Assembly (NCBI RefSeq): GCF_040807025.1
Contig: NC_090954.1
Coordinates: 134,001 to 198,000 of the forward strand
DNA from: Struthio camelus
Lineage: Eukaryota; Chordata; Aves; Struthioniformes; Struthionidae
Direction: 5' to 3'
Length of the DNA stretch: 64,000 nucleotides
In this document: positions 31,321 through 45,200 of the stretch, piece by piece
How positions within the stretch are numbered: the stretch's first letter is position 1
Layout of the letters: every line of letters begins with the position of its first letter
The notes under the pieces: generated by a model
Told to the model about the DNA's origin: nothing
The model's database searches: none
What the model saw: only the letters and a program-made list of their open reading frames with translations
Translations under genes and position numbers: made by a program

Positions 31321-33930
31321 CTCCTTCTCCAACTTAGCCTGGGGAGCAAGCTTTTTAAGAATCGAAACTCCTGTCCTTTTCAGACCAGCAACAAACAAAA
31401 AGACTTCACTGAAAATGTACAGCCAATGCATTTCTCAAACCTGCAGTCTGCTTTCACATTAGAGGACAAAGGCCAGGAAAGGAGCAGAAGTGAAAAAAAT
31501 GTGCATTTTCTATGCTTTACTTTATAAACAGAGACAGCCAATGCAAAGCAAAAGTTGCAGGAGGGTTGACCAAATGCCAAAGTATGAGCACCTTCTAGGA
31601 AGTTATACCAAAGGGCATTCCCAGGAAAGTGCCCATTGTTGGCATATGTCAACACTTTACAAAATAAGTTGGATTGTTTGTTTTCCCCCAAACAGAAGCT
31701 CCATGGTATCAGGGAGCTTCCTGCAGCAAGACTTGGCTCAGACCAGTCACCCCCAGCTAGAAGTTGTTGTTCACCAGCTTGGAGGCCTTACAGACAGTCT
31801 GTAGTGCTCAGTTGCTGAGCCTTCCCCTGCAGCATTGCTGCCTTGCACTGGTCAGCTACGCTGCCTTTTGGTTGGGGTTGCTGCAGGGCCAGCCCTGGCT
31901 CGGTGCCTCACACCCCTCCGCAGTCAGCAGCTGCTACCTGGAGACGCCTGTGGCTGTTGCCCAGAGCCGTGGGAGGATAGGCTTCTTCCAGCCACTGGGG
32001 GCTGAGACAGCCCTCCAGAGGAAGCTTAAGGAGGTGACATGCTGGGAGGGAAATGGGGCAGATTTCTGGAGGCCTCCACAACTTGAAAGGATCTACCATC
32101 ACAAACTGGAGAAACTATGGGGCAGAGGGGGCCCAGCTTTGCTTTTAGCCAGAGAGAAGCCTTGCAGACCTCACCCCAGCCCCTCTCGCTGCTGCCTTGG
32201 CACCCACAGGCTGTTCCTGTGCGCGGAGAAGGCCGGCCACATGTCAGAAATACGGCCTGCTGCTAGAAGGGTTGCTCTGGCCTTCACTCCTGCAGAGGCC
32301 CACAGTGCTGCCTGACTCAGTCCTCACTGCACAACCCAAGAGGAGCTACCGTCTTTGCTGCCTCATTAGACTCGGCAACTACAATCACTCTTCATGTCTC
32401 TGTGAAGTGCTCTGGCAAACCTGAGCCAGCCCAAGGCTCACTGGGTGCTGCACAAGAGCCGGCCTGGTCAGTCTTTTGTGTGATTGCAGTTCCAGCAGGC
32501 TAGACTAGATTAAACACAGCAATATCTGAGCCAAGCTGTGCCCATGGACCAGAAGAGGTTTGGCCTGGCTCCAACTGTTTGCTTTGCTGTTGACTTTGAG
32601 AACTGGAGTTGGGAGAAAGTTTTGTGGTTAGATTTACATAACATTGTTTGCTTCCTCCTTCAAGGCAGCACACCTCAAGGCCTTTAGTCATAGTCTCCTC
32701 TCCCATAAGTGGATTTCTGTGGCATTTGACATGAGTTGCATGCTCAGACAATGTGAAGAGACATGTTCAGCTTGCCCAGCCAATCTTCCTTGGCAGCAGC
32801 CCCTCGGTTTGAGAAGGGCTAGTGCTTTCCTCTGGAAAGGCCCCGCAGCTCATGTAACCTACAGAGCCAGCTACAGAGTCACACTCAGCAGCTCCCAGCC
32901 TGCACCCTGCACTGTGGGCACAAACGAGTACAGACAGAGCAGCACAGGCCCTTCCCCATACCTTGTCCCAATCCCCTGAGGATGGGCCTACCTGACAGAA
33001 AATGGGCGGGGATTTATCAACTACTCCACTCGTACACAGCCTCCAAATTGCTGCCATTTGTCAGAGGTGGGCAGCATTCCCCAGAAGAAGGAGTAGCCCA
33101 GGTGCTTCAAAAGGTTGCAGCTTCTAGCTGGTGGCTCCCTGCCTCCTACAGAGACTGCTTGCTGGCTTACACGGTGCCAGATGCATTCATCAAGGCTTAT
33201 ATTTGCACCCCAGCTCCTCACAACTCTGAACAGCAGTGGTCTGTAGAGAGTCCTCCTGAAAGAACTGACAGCAGGATCCCCCTCTGTACCTGCAATGCCA
33301 GTTCTCATCGCTGCAATCGCCTCGGAATTCACGCCATAGGAAGAGGAAGCTGCCACACACCCTGATTTCAAACCATCACATAGGGAAGGCTTTTCCTCCT
33401 ATAGAGGCTGAAACAGCTGTTCTAAAGACTATCAGTCATATGGGCTTCTGTGCCCTATGCTGAGTCAAGGAGGAACCTATCACAGCCCTCAGCCCTTTCA
33501 CTGGAGCTCATTGCATTTCCAGGCTCAAAACCATGCTGTTATCTTCCCATCACTCTCCTGACACCAGTTAGATTTCTGACTGTCTGTGAAGACTCAGTTG
33601 AGATACTAGTTTTCATACCTTCTTTTCACCATGGGAACAGTTGGTGTTCTTTGGTTTTGCTGACATGCTTCTGGAGAAGCCAGGGCCAGAAGAGAAGAAT
33701 CATGGCTACTTCCCAAATAGTAGTTGATGCACCTAATGCAAGCGTGTGTCCTCCATCCATACCTTTGCCAGCAACTGGATTCAGGAGTGCTTGAAGTCTC
33801 CCTTCCTTTTTTTTGTTTTTTTAAAGCAGATATTTCTCCAAGAGACAAGAAGTACCTGTTACTTCCCAGCCACTGAAACCCTCAGTAAAAGACTGCTGCA
33901 GTACAGTCTTTTTATGCAGCAGCTTAAAGA
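31321..33930. other. Intergenic DNA between CpG island and EGR1 3' end
   Basis: No supported gene. Several overlapping frames of 100-183 codons occur on both strands between 31.4 and 33.4 kb (the longest at 31764-32315, plus). They lack recognisable domains, promoters and splice partners. Confidence 0.4.
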
Positions 33931-33959
33931 AAAATGTGAAAGTTTGCATGATTTGATAT

Positions 33960-33969
33960 TTTATTTATT
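33960..33969 (-). terminator. EGR1: EGR1 tandem polyadenylation signal
   Basis: Two overlapping AATAAA hexamers on the minus strand, directly after the conserved 3'UTR end block. Confidence 0.8.
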
Positions 33970-34168
33970 TTTTTTCTGAAGGGTATTGTACACCAAATAA
34001 CCCATTGGCAGGAAAGCGCATTCAATGTGTTTAGAAGCCAAACAGTCACTTTCATTTAAACAAACACAATTACAAAGTAAAAATAAACCACAAAATAAAG
34101 AACTGCATGTTCATAACATACAAAATTGCTGCCTACTCAGTAGGTAACTACAACATTCCAACTCCTGA

Positions 34169-34193
34169 ATATATATATATATATATATATATA
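34169..34193. repeat. AT dinucleotide microsatellite in EGR1 3'UTR
   Basis: About twelve uninterrupted AT units inside the EGR1 3'UTR; likely length-variable between individuals. Confidence 0.95.
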
Positions 34194-34937
34194 AATTTAC
34201 AGTTTTTGTAACAAAAATAGACTTTGAGAGTTTTTTTTTTTTTGCTTACATTCTGTCCCCCAGAGCTTCCTTGTGCTCCCCTCCCCCCCCATCCCATGTT
34301 CTCCCATACATTCTTTGAGTAACATCCCTTTCAATTTAAGGCAAGATGCAAAGCATCCATTCACATAAATGCATGACGTCAGCAAGGCTTCACAAAAAGG
34401 CACCAAGACTTGTAACTTTAAAAACAAAAACTTCTGCCACATGTGAGTGTCTCATCAGGTGATATGTACATAGCATCACTCTAACATGCTCAAACACAGT
34501 AAGTACTGTTCCCAAAGAAGTTTGAAATTCATTACAGCATTGTCACTAAAATAGAATTAACATTTACAAAATATGGCCCTGCAAACTCCAAATAATACAA
34601 TGTGGATATGCAAAGATTTTTTTTCACATCAATAGTACGTAAAGGAAAGCAAAACCATGGCACATGTACAATTTACATCAGCAATGTACTTAATCAAAGG
34701 TCCTTTCTTCCTACTAAAAGAGTATTGTTTACGGGGAAAATTATACTGAACTTATATCCACAGTCCATGCAAGTCATTTGACAGAGGTGGAAAACTTAAA
34801 CAGCAGCTGTTTCAGGCAGCTGAAGTTTAAAGAAAAGTTAGGCAGCCTTGCTACGTATGGTGTTGGGGAGTAATCGGAGACTCCATGTCTGATAGTACCG
34901 ATGGAAGAGGTGAACACTCCTGTTCCAGAAGGAGCGC

Positions 34938-36773
<1,836 letters not shown>

Positions 36774-36965
36774 GAGGGCACCGGCGCGGGGCTCCGCCGG
36801 GTCGCGCCGCCGCGGGCCCGGCGGACGGGCCGGCTGCGGCGAGGCGGCCGTCGCCTGCTGCCTGCCCTGCGCCGCGCCGCGGTCGCCCCGGCGCTGCCCG
36901 CTGGAAGCGCTCGGCTCCCCGCCCGCCCGCCCGGGCTCCCCCGCCGCTGCCCGCTGCAAGCGCTC
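36774..36965 (-). other. EGR1: EGR1 5' untranslated region (approximate)
   Basis: GC-rich leader between the start codon and the transcription start expected about 30 bp downstream of the TATA box at 36993-36999. The exact start site is inferred. Confidence 0.6.
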
Positions 36966-36984
36966 GGCTCCCCGCCCGCCCCGC

Positions 36985-37365
36985 GCCGCCCCTATATATC
37001 GGGTCCCACCGGCCGCGGCCCGCCCCGGCCCTGACGTACATGGCCATATATGGGGAGCAGGAAGCCCTAATATGGACGCGGGCTGGAGGACCCCGCCTGG
37101 CGTCAGCGCCTGGCACCGGGGGAAGCCGGGCGGCGGGGCCCCCGCCCGCCCCGCGCCGGGGGCCCCGCCGCCGCCCCAGCCGGCCCCCGGCGCGGACAGC
37201 GCCGCCGCAGCGCCCCGGCGCCGGCCCCGGGCGCGGGGTCCTCGGCCCCCGCCGCCGCCCGGCCCGACACGGCCCGCCGGAAGCCCCCGCCGCACTTCCA
37301 TATTAGGAAAGAGCCTTATAAGTCTCGGTTCCGGCGGAGCCTTCCCGCGCCTTATATGGCGATTC
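36985..37365 (-). promoter_or_regulatory. EGR1: EGR1 promoter: TATA box, CRE and four serum response elements
   Basis: TATA box at 36993-36999 (GATATATAGG on the minus strand). CRE-like TGACGTAC at 37032-37039. Perfect CArG boxes: CCATATATGG 37044-37053, CCTAATATGG 37066-37075, CCATATTAGG 37298-37307 and CCTTATATGG 37350-37359; an imperfect CCTTATAAGT sits at 37314-37323. TTCCGG ETS-type words adjoin the distal cluster near 37329 and 37363, as needed for SRF/Elk ternary complexes. The proximal pair plus distal cluster matches the known EGR1 promoter. It explains serum, MAPK and cAMP induction. Confidence 0.9.
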
Positions 37366-38335
37366 CGGCCCCGGTGGGGGTGGGGGTGCGGGAAGCCCGC
37401 GCGCCAGAGCCAGGAGCCAGAGGCGGCCGCGCCGCCCCCGCGCCCGCCCGCGCCCGCCCCGGCCCCAGGAGCGCGCGGCGGCCGCGGCCCGGCAGCGCGG
37501 GGAGGCCCCAGCGCCGATGCGGCGGGCAGAGCTCCGCGCCCCCCCCCGCCCCGGGCCGGCGGCTCGCGGCAGCCCCGCGGCGGGGGAGGCTCCCGGGCGC
37601 CGGCAGCGCGCCGCGGCGGGGCTGCCCGCTGCCGGGAGAGGGAACCTCTGGGACTCCGCGGCTCCGCAGCCAGCCCTGCGGCACCGCCGCGGCCCGCAGC
37701 GGGAGGGCGGCGGCCGGGGCTCCCCGCGCGCTCCCGGGCGCGGAGGCCGCCGTCCCGCACACAGCAGCCGGGCGGCCGCTCGGGGCCCTGCGCTCACGGC
37801 CCCGGGGCCGCCCTTCCCCAGGGGCGCGGCTGGCTGGCGGCCTGACTCCCTCCCTCCCTCCCTCCCTCCCTCTCCCGGGCCGGCCCGGCGGCGCGGGCTG
37901 CGCGCCGAGCCCCGTCTGCCCGCGGCGGGCGGCGGTGCCCGTGCTATAAACGGCGCTGGGCCGGGCCGGCGGGCGGCCCCGCTGCCGGAGCTGCGCGGCG
38001 CGGGGCTCCCCTGGCGCCGGGCCAGGCGGCACCGGCGACGCAGTGCGGCCGCAGTGCGCCTGCGCGGCCGCCGGGGCTTCCCCGCAGTGCGCGGGCGGCC
38101 CCGGGGCTGGGGCTGCGCGGCGGCGGGAGCCCCCTGGGGCCGCGGGCGGCTCTCCCTCCGCCAGGGGCCGGCCCGGGCACCGGCCGGGCCTCGCCGCCCT
38201 GCCCGCAGCCGCCGCGGCGCTTCCAGGGCGCCCGGCCGAAGCTCGGCCCAGCGCTCGGCTGCCGGGCCGCCCCCCCTTCCCACGGCGAGCAGGCGGCGGC
38301 GTGGGCCGCCGCGCCGGGCTCCTGCTGATTTAGGT

Positions 38336-38830
38336 CCCAGTTGCGAGCGGTGGCAGGGCTCTGTCTGCTCACTTTTATTGCAGCTTTACGCCCCCCTCGT
38401 GTACTGCGTTAGCTGCGTTGCTATCTTTAGGGCCGTACCGTTTCAGTAACGTTGTGCAGTGCCTTTCACACTAACGCGTTTCCACCCTAAAGCCAGTTGT
38501 GGGTTGTGGCCACACAGTGTCTCTAGGAAAGAGGCAGAAAGCTCCTTCTCATCTGCAGCCTATATTACTCAATGCCAATTTATACGCGTTTGGTTCTTAG
38601 TCTTCTGTTAGCTGGAGGGAAATCATACCGGTTTTCAAATATCAGTTTGCTAGGCCAAAATGCTTCTATGAAAATGCGATTCAGTGCTTTTCCTTTCTTA
38701 ACGATTTCAAATATCTACTACCCGTTTGGAGAAGTCCTATAAAAATGATTACAGCTGGTTTCTGGTTTCCACCAGCCTATTGCAGTCTGGAGCCCTCTTA
38801 GAGTAGATCACTGTAATGCAAAGGCCTGCT
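38336..38830. other. Non-coding flank upstream of EGR1
   Basis: AT-moderate DNA after the CpG island; no feature supported. Confidence 0.5.
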
Positions 38831-38831
38831 A

Positions 38832-39295
38832 CAGAGTCACAGGATGGCTGAGGTTGGAAGAGACCTCAAGATCGTCTGCTACAATCCCCTGCTCAAAGCA
38901 GGGTCAACTAAAGCAGGATGCCCAGGACCACGTCCAGTTGGGTTTTAAATATCCCCAAGGATGGAGACTCCGCAACCTCTCTGGGCACCCTATTCCAGTG
39001 TTTGATCACCCTCACAGTAAAAAAGTTATTTCTTATATTTTGAAGGAATTTCCTGTATTTCATTCTGTGCCTATTGCCTCTTGTCCTCTCACTAGATACT
39101 GCTGAGAAGAACCTGGCTCCATTTCTTTACACCCTCCCACTAGATATTTACACCCACTGATGAGCTCCCCACCGGAGCCTTCTGTTCTCCAGACTGAACT
39201 GTCCCAGCCCTCTCAGGCTCCCCTCATGTGAGAGATGCTCCAGTCCCTTAACCATCTTACTGGCCCTTTGCTGGACTCAGTCCAGTATGTCTGTG
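38832..39295 (-). mobile_element. Avian CR1 LINE 3' fragment, minus orientation
   Basis: The plus strand shows the reverse complement of the widespread bird CR1 tail: ACAGGATGGCTGAGGTTGGA, AGAGACCTCAAGATC, CCAAGGATGGAGACTCC, CAACCTCTCTGGGCACCC, TATTCCAGTGTTTGATCACC and CCTCTTGTCCTCTCACTAGA in the family order. The element is 5'-truncated, as most CR1 copies are. This is the strongest evidence that the genome is avian. Confidence 0.9.
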
Positions 39296-42200
39296 ACTTG
39301 TATGGGGAAAGAGACTTGCTTGAGGGTCGCAGACAGAGTGCTGTAACTACCTTGAGCTCCGCATAAATTACAGTAATAAAGACTACTTTGTGACATATCC
39401 TTTACCATTCTGCTGAGGCTTCCTGGCTTTGGTGAAGTACCAGCAAGGCAGCTGCTTTTTGGACAGTTATTGGGATGCACACATACGACCTATAAACTGG
39501 ACACTAAGCTACTGAATTGACTGTTGTCATTCACGCACTGGAACAGATGACATTTGCTAGTTTTATGAACTCATGTTCTATATTCCTTTTTTTTTTTTCC
39601 CTGAATACAATGGCAGATCTGTAGGAACTGCATTACAAGAGCGATTTTTCACTACTGAAAAACAAAATCTATTTAGTTCAGCCAGACAGACGGTTGTTAG
39701 ATTGAGTGAGGTTGTGGCGAGATTGACTGGAAGTAGTGAATGAAAGCTTTTGTAATAAGTGGAACAATTAACTATTAGAATAAGATAATGTTTTTGCTTT
39801 GTTTCCTAGGTAGCATAATTTAAATGACCAAATGACTTGCTCCTGTAGACCGCTACTTTAACATGAATATCTTAATAAATTTTTTAACACTTCATGTTGC
39901 TCATAGTAGAAGCACAGGAGGGTATGAATTTATCAATGAATCAGTCACAATTATATTGAAATATTAATAATTTGGTTGCAATTTTCTGATGAACAAACAC
40001 ATCTGATGCTCTGAATGTCCTTGAAAATCCATCATTGTCAAATGTGCATGCTGTCTTTCAATAAATTTCAGTGAGAGAAAAGCTATTCCAAGGACACAGA
40101 GACAGGAGTGCTGTGAGGGTCAGAGGAGGAGGAGAGGGAATGGGGTACTAAGCTCCATGAATAAGCCATCCATCTCAATTCACTGGCATATGCCAGTCTG
40201 CTTCAAGTGTACAGAACAGTACAAAATACCTATACCAGTAGATTTCTCCATGTTTTCTTTTTATCTAATGTTATAATATTAGAATTCCTTTCTGTTTTCT
40301 GATTCACAGATGATTTATTTCAGCAGCATTTATTTTCTGTACTTAGATAAGACATTACTGCCTAAAACAGGAATAAGAATACTGTTCTGGCTGTAGTAAT
40401 AGCCAGTTTGACAGACTAAAATTTCTCAGTTAATTAAAAAAAAATTAAAAGGCTCAAGTTATTTCCACATATTTGTTGAAACACCTTTTCTGGCTTCTGT
40501 CCATTTCCACTGCATTGAGTAGAAGAAGTTAACCTTTTATTCAAACTATACTGTTCGTGTTGGCTCCTGAGTGTCTTACTGATGTTCCAGAATACTCTCT
40601 CCTTCTTCCCCACCTTTTATTTTTTCCCTTGCTTTTCAAGACCAGAAATAACTTTATTTAAACTTGCATCTGGTTCCAAGTTACAGAATTTCACTCATAC
40701 ACCCTGCATATGCTATGCCTAACATTTTGTTTAACTGAAGTATATCTTTCAGAAAAACATATATTTTTTTTCAAAATCTGAAATCATGAAGAGATAGCAA
40801 ATCCACTGCTTTATTTTGAAGCTTGTTTCAAGAGTCAGTCACCTTCTTTTTTATCAATTTAATTCTAATTTAACAATTCCAATTAGTGGAAGCAACATCA
40901 AAAGAGAAATTCATTATTTCTAATTCACATAGTCCATCTTTAGATTTTTTTTTTTTTTTAGATCTGTCTTTTTCTGTTAGAAAAGAGCCTATCAGAACTA
41001 CTCAGTATTTTCTCTAAAATTGCTTTTACATTGTAATCAAGTTCTCTCTTTTTCCCCCCTCCTCTGTCCTTGGTAAGGTAAACAGTCCAGCCTCATGAAG
41101 TCTTTTGCAGCAAAGCATTTTTCTGCCGTTTATAAACACTTTCTATGCCTTCACTGAAAACCTTCTTCAATTAGTCAACATTATTCTGAAAGTGTGGAAA
41201 CCGCAAACACATGCATTCCAGAACTGGTCTTACTACTATTAAGTAAGGAGGTAAAAACACCTCTCCGTTACAATGGCTACATTCCAGCACCTCATTTGCT
41301 CCTGCTGCACACAATTTCTTCCCCGCTATGTTTGCTATACACTTCAGAGCATCGCTGTCGTGCAGGTCACAGTTCCTCATTTTGTAGCTGCATTCTCTGT
41401 TCTTAGGTTTAGGCCTTTGCATTGTCCACAAATCCTAAAAGTTGTGACTTTTAAAGTTTATTTTTGAAGAACTTTTTGATGACACTAAATAGTGTCATGC
41501 TTACTATTGATTTCTACAGAACCTCACTAAAATATAGTTGTTATTACCACCTATACTTGTAAATCCCTTCAAAAAAAAAAAATCTGATTTGTTTGACAAG
41601 ACCCAGTTTCTACTAAATCATGCTGATTGCATTCATTATAGTCCCATTAATTGATTATTTACTGACCGAATCAGTGTTTTTCATCATCTCACTGAGGATT
41701 TATAATGTGTTAGCTGGGTCATCTAGCTTGCTGTTTGCTAATATTGAGCAACATTGGTATAATTCCGGACCAGAATTTCTCTTGAATTCTAAAATATGTT
41801 AAAATATAGTATCAGTGGGAAACACAGATCAGCAGCCAGTTGTTTCAGGCTTCTTGCATACAAGTTACATGTGACAGTTTACTTAAAAATATTTATTCAT
41901 AATAGATGTTTCCTATCATTTTCCATACTACCTAATAGCCTGGAAAGCACAAAATCCTGCTCTGAAAAACAGAAGTACTTCATCCTGCTGCTTTGAAAAG
42001 TCACAGCAAACACATTCATTGAGCTTTTATGCCTTTTCTGCATTGTATTAATAAATTATTAGCCTCAGCTAGTGATGGACCTATATCATGATTAGGATGT
42101 CTTTTCCATTGGGGTTTAAAGTTGTTCTAATCCACTCCTCCAGCCATAGTTTCCCAATATACTTACTATCTTTTAATATAAATGTGTTGCTTTGCTGTTA

Positions 42201-45200
42201 AATAATCTATTTATTTTCTCTTTTCATTATTATTTTTAATTGTGACTTCATTTCACTTCTTAAGTGGGATGAATGTTTTTGCTATAGTGATTCTTTTATA
42301 CCATTTATTAATTTTTGCTGTCTGGTAACTGATTTTGAAATAACTTTTCATTTTCATTCTCTTTTATTTGTTTACTTAAACTTTACCTTATCATGAATTT
42401 GACAGACCATTTTCTCTGGTGCTAGGAAATCATTCATTTTTTGAGTATATCTGATGTATACTGCTGAGTATATCTGACCTCTGCTTGCTCATACCAACTA
42501 TAATCAGGTCATGATACCTAGGTAACCATGGAAGTCCGGATCCTGCAGGTAAATTACTTGTTTTCCTTCTGGCAAGGAGGTCATCTACCTATTGAGTACA
42601 TTATCTTATATGTTAAAAAAAATTACATCTTTAAAATTTAAGATTTTTAAGTACTGGCAGCATGAGACATCCAGAGCACCTCCCGAACTGTGTCTCGGTG
42701 ATAAAACCAGATGTGGATTTAGCAGAAAGACCAAATGAGCTGTGACCCTCCCAGCTGCAAGAACTACCCCAAGCAAAATGTCCATTACAATATGATGCAG
42801 AGCCCCCGCATAACTGCACAGTCCCCATGTCCAGATCGGAGCTGTACCTGTCCATGATTAAACAATTTTCTATTCTTTATAAATATGAGATTAAGGAACA
42901 ATTTTTATTTTATTTTTTTTTTAAACTTTGTTGCCTGTGATAGACCTCACCTATTGCTTTTACCTTGCCCTAGCCTTTACTATGTAACATACTAATTCAT
43001 AGGCTTTCAAGAGCATGCACCTCAGCATTACAGTCACGCTACAGTGAGTAACAAGTTTCCCTTTCTTTGATAGGTTGAACACTTTGGGATCCAGCTCTTT
43101 TATCTACATCACCCTTCCTGAATGAGTTGTACCCGTGTGTTTTAAACCCTTAAGATACAAGAAGGACATTTCCATTGAAAGTACTAAGCAGAACTGAAGT
43201 TAGGAAGAAAATTACACTCCAGTTGATAACTGTCCTTAGTCAGTTCAGTTATTATAGGATTTCAACATTGGTTCATCTTGTGCCTGACAGAAAGGAAAAA
43301 AAAAAAAAAAGCTTTTAAAAAATTCTACTAGCGAGCAAATGCAAAGGGGAGGTGAGGGGGGATGGGAGCTGTCAGATCATCTGAGTTCTTCTGACTGAAG
43401 GCTGGACATCTCGAGTAAGTTCGTATCTGAGGCTCTCACTATTGTCGATGGAGCAAGGCAACACCTGCAGAAGCCAATTCCTCCCCCCTCATTTATATAC
43501 CTACCCTGAATGGGCTGGATCCCCCTCTGGATCCCCACACGTCACACAGGTGGCTGCAGAAAGAGCCCAGATAATTTTTCTCTGCGTGCATATATTAACT
43601 TTTTTGGTGGTTACAAGTTAGCTGAGATGAATCCTGGGTTTTGTTTTGTTTTCTTTTTTAATAGAAGCTGACACAGATTACTTTGTATTCAGCTCCAGTG
43701 TAGTTACCAATGTTTAATTTTTTAATTCATTTTTCATTCATACTAATTTGTTGTGTTATTGTGCTTGTAAAAACATCATGGTGCCTTAAAAATGTGTTTC
43801 CACATGATTAAAGCTTTCAACTGTTTTTCATGACTCCAGTTTAATTGCAGGTCTTATCAACCTGTGCTGGATATAACTGAGTTCAACTTCTATTGCAGAA
43901 AAATGTTAACAAACTTGCCTTTGTAATCTGTCTAGCGTTCCTAATATGAATTTCATTTTCATTAGATACATTTTTCACTTTTATACACAAACATAGCTTT
44001 CATGTGTTTGAAATGACTATTGACTTTTGGCAAAGTTCAGTCTTTTTTTTTCCAGAGATGTTGGCTTTGTCTGGTTATGTGATAACAACAACAACAACCA
44101 TAACGTCTCTAAGTCCCTCACTAGTTGTTCAAATACATATGCCTTTAATTTTATTTATCCCAAACCTCTGATTACCTTATTCTATCCCCTCTTCTATTTC
44201 TCTGGGTACTATTTTTAATATGCCAGACTGCAAAACAAGCTTACACAGATACTCCTTTTAAAAAAATATGCTGTATTATTCTATAAGTCTGTAGATTTGG
44301 AAACAAGAGGGGAAATGCCATCTTTTTAAAGAAGTGATATAGAGTTGTCTCTCCCCTCCGGTACCAAGCTATCTGACTTAAAAGTTACGACCTTCTTATG
44401 TATTGGAAGTATTGACATTTTATACTTATTTCTTTATTATTTCATTCATTATTTATAAAAATATCTACATATTGTTTACAGTTTTACAGATATTGTAAAA
44501 ATACACTTTACAGATTTTTAAAAAAATGTATTTATCATAAATATTGCTGTCTGTGCCATTAAGTTCACTACAATAGAAGTCTGTGGCTTTTAGATGGAGG
44601 CCTGGAGGAAAGGGTGCAAAAGCACTCATAATTTAAAAATACTTAAATTTAAGTAGCCTTTTCAATCCCATAAACAGCGAGAAACAGATTTTATTGGCAT
44701 TTTCTGAATGCATGGCTTTGCTCTAGTGAAAGAGTTGGACGTCCCTGTGCATGCTGCAAAGGTCTTACCCCATTCCGGTATGTGACCTCCCTTATTTCTG
44801 TAAACAAGTCTGAAATGCAGAACACACCTTTTGTAGTGGTATTATTTAACCACAAGAGGGAACTGTTCCCTGTGATTACTGTCGGAGCAGGGAGTGGTCT
44901 GCACAAATTAAATAGAACATCAGTTGTACAAGCCATAGTCAGTTTGCTTGATTTTTTTTTTGCTTGTTCTCAAACATAATATATTAGCAGAATGTTGACT
45001 TCACAGATTTTCCTCAAAAAGTTAAGAAGGCTGAGAGTTTTTCCTCCAAGCTTTCATATTCCAGTTTATGCAAATCCTGAAAAATAGTTAATTTGCAATG
45101 CATGACTTAATAGCTTTTTAAAGACTGTAAATGTGTCATTGCAAAAAAAATAAAAAAAAAATCCAACCAACCAAACAAAATAAAGAGTTACTAAACACCA

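Larger units (their letters stand above)
33940..34937 (-). other. EGR1: EGR1 3' untranslated region
   Basis: About 1 kb from the stop codon to a tandem polyadenylation signal, AATAAATAAA on the minus strand (33969-33960); cleavage is expected near 33.94 kb. The final 120 bp match what I know of the mammalian EGR1 3'UTR end (for example TGTTTGGCTT followed by AAACACATTGAATGCGCTTT). AUUUA pentamers (for example opposite 34193 and 34364) fit the rapid decay of immediate-early mRNAs. An AT dinucleotide run lies at 34169-34193. Confidence 0.85.

Noticed and set aside
31764-32315. 183-codon plus-strand frame
   Set aside because: No domain and an opposite frame is also open; length is within chance for this base composition.
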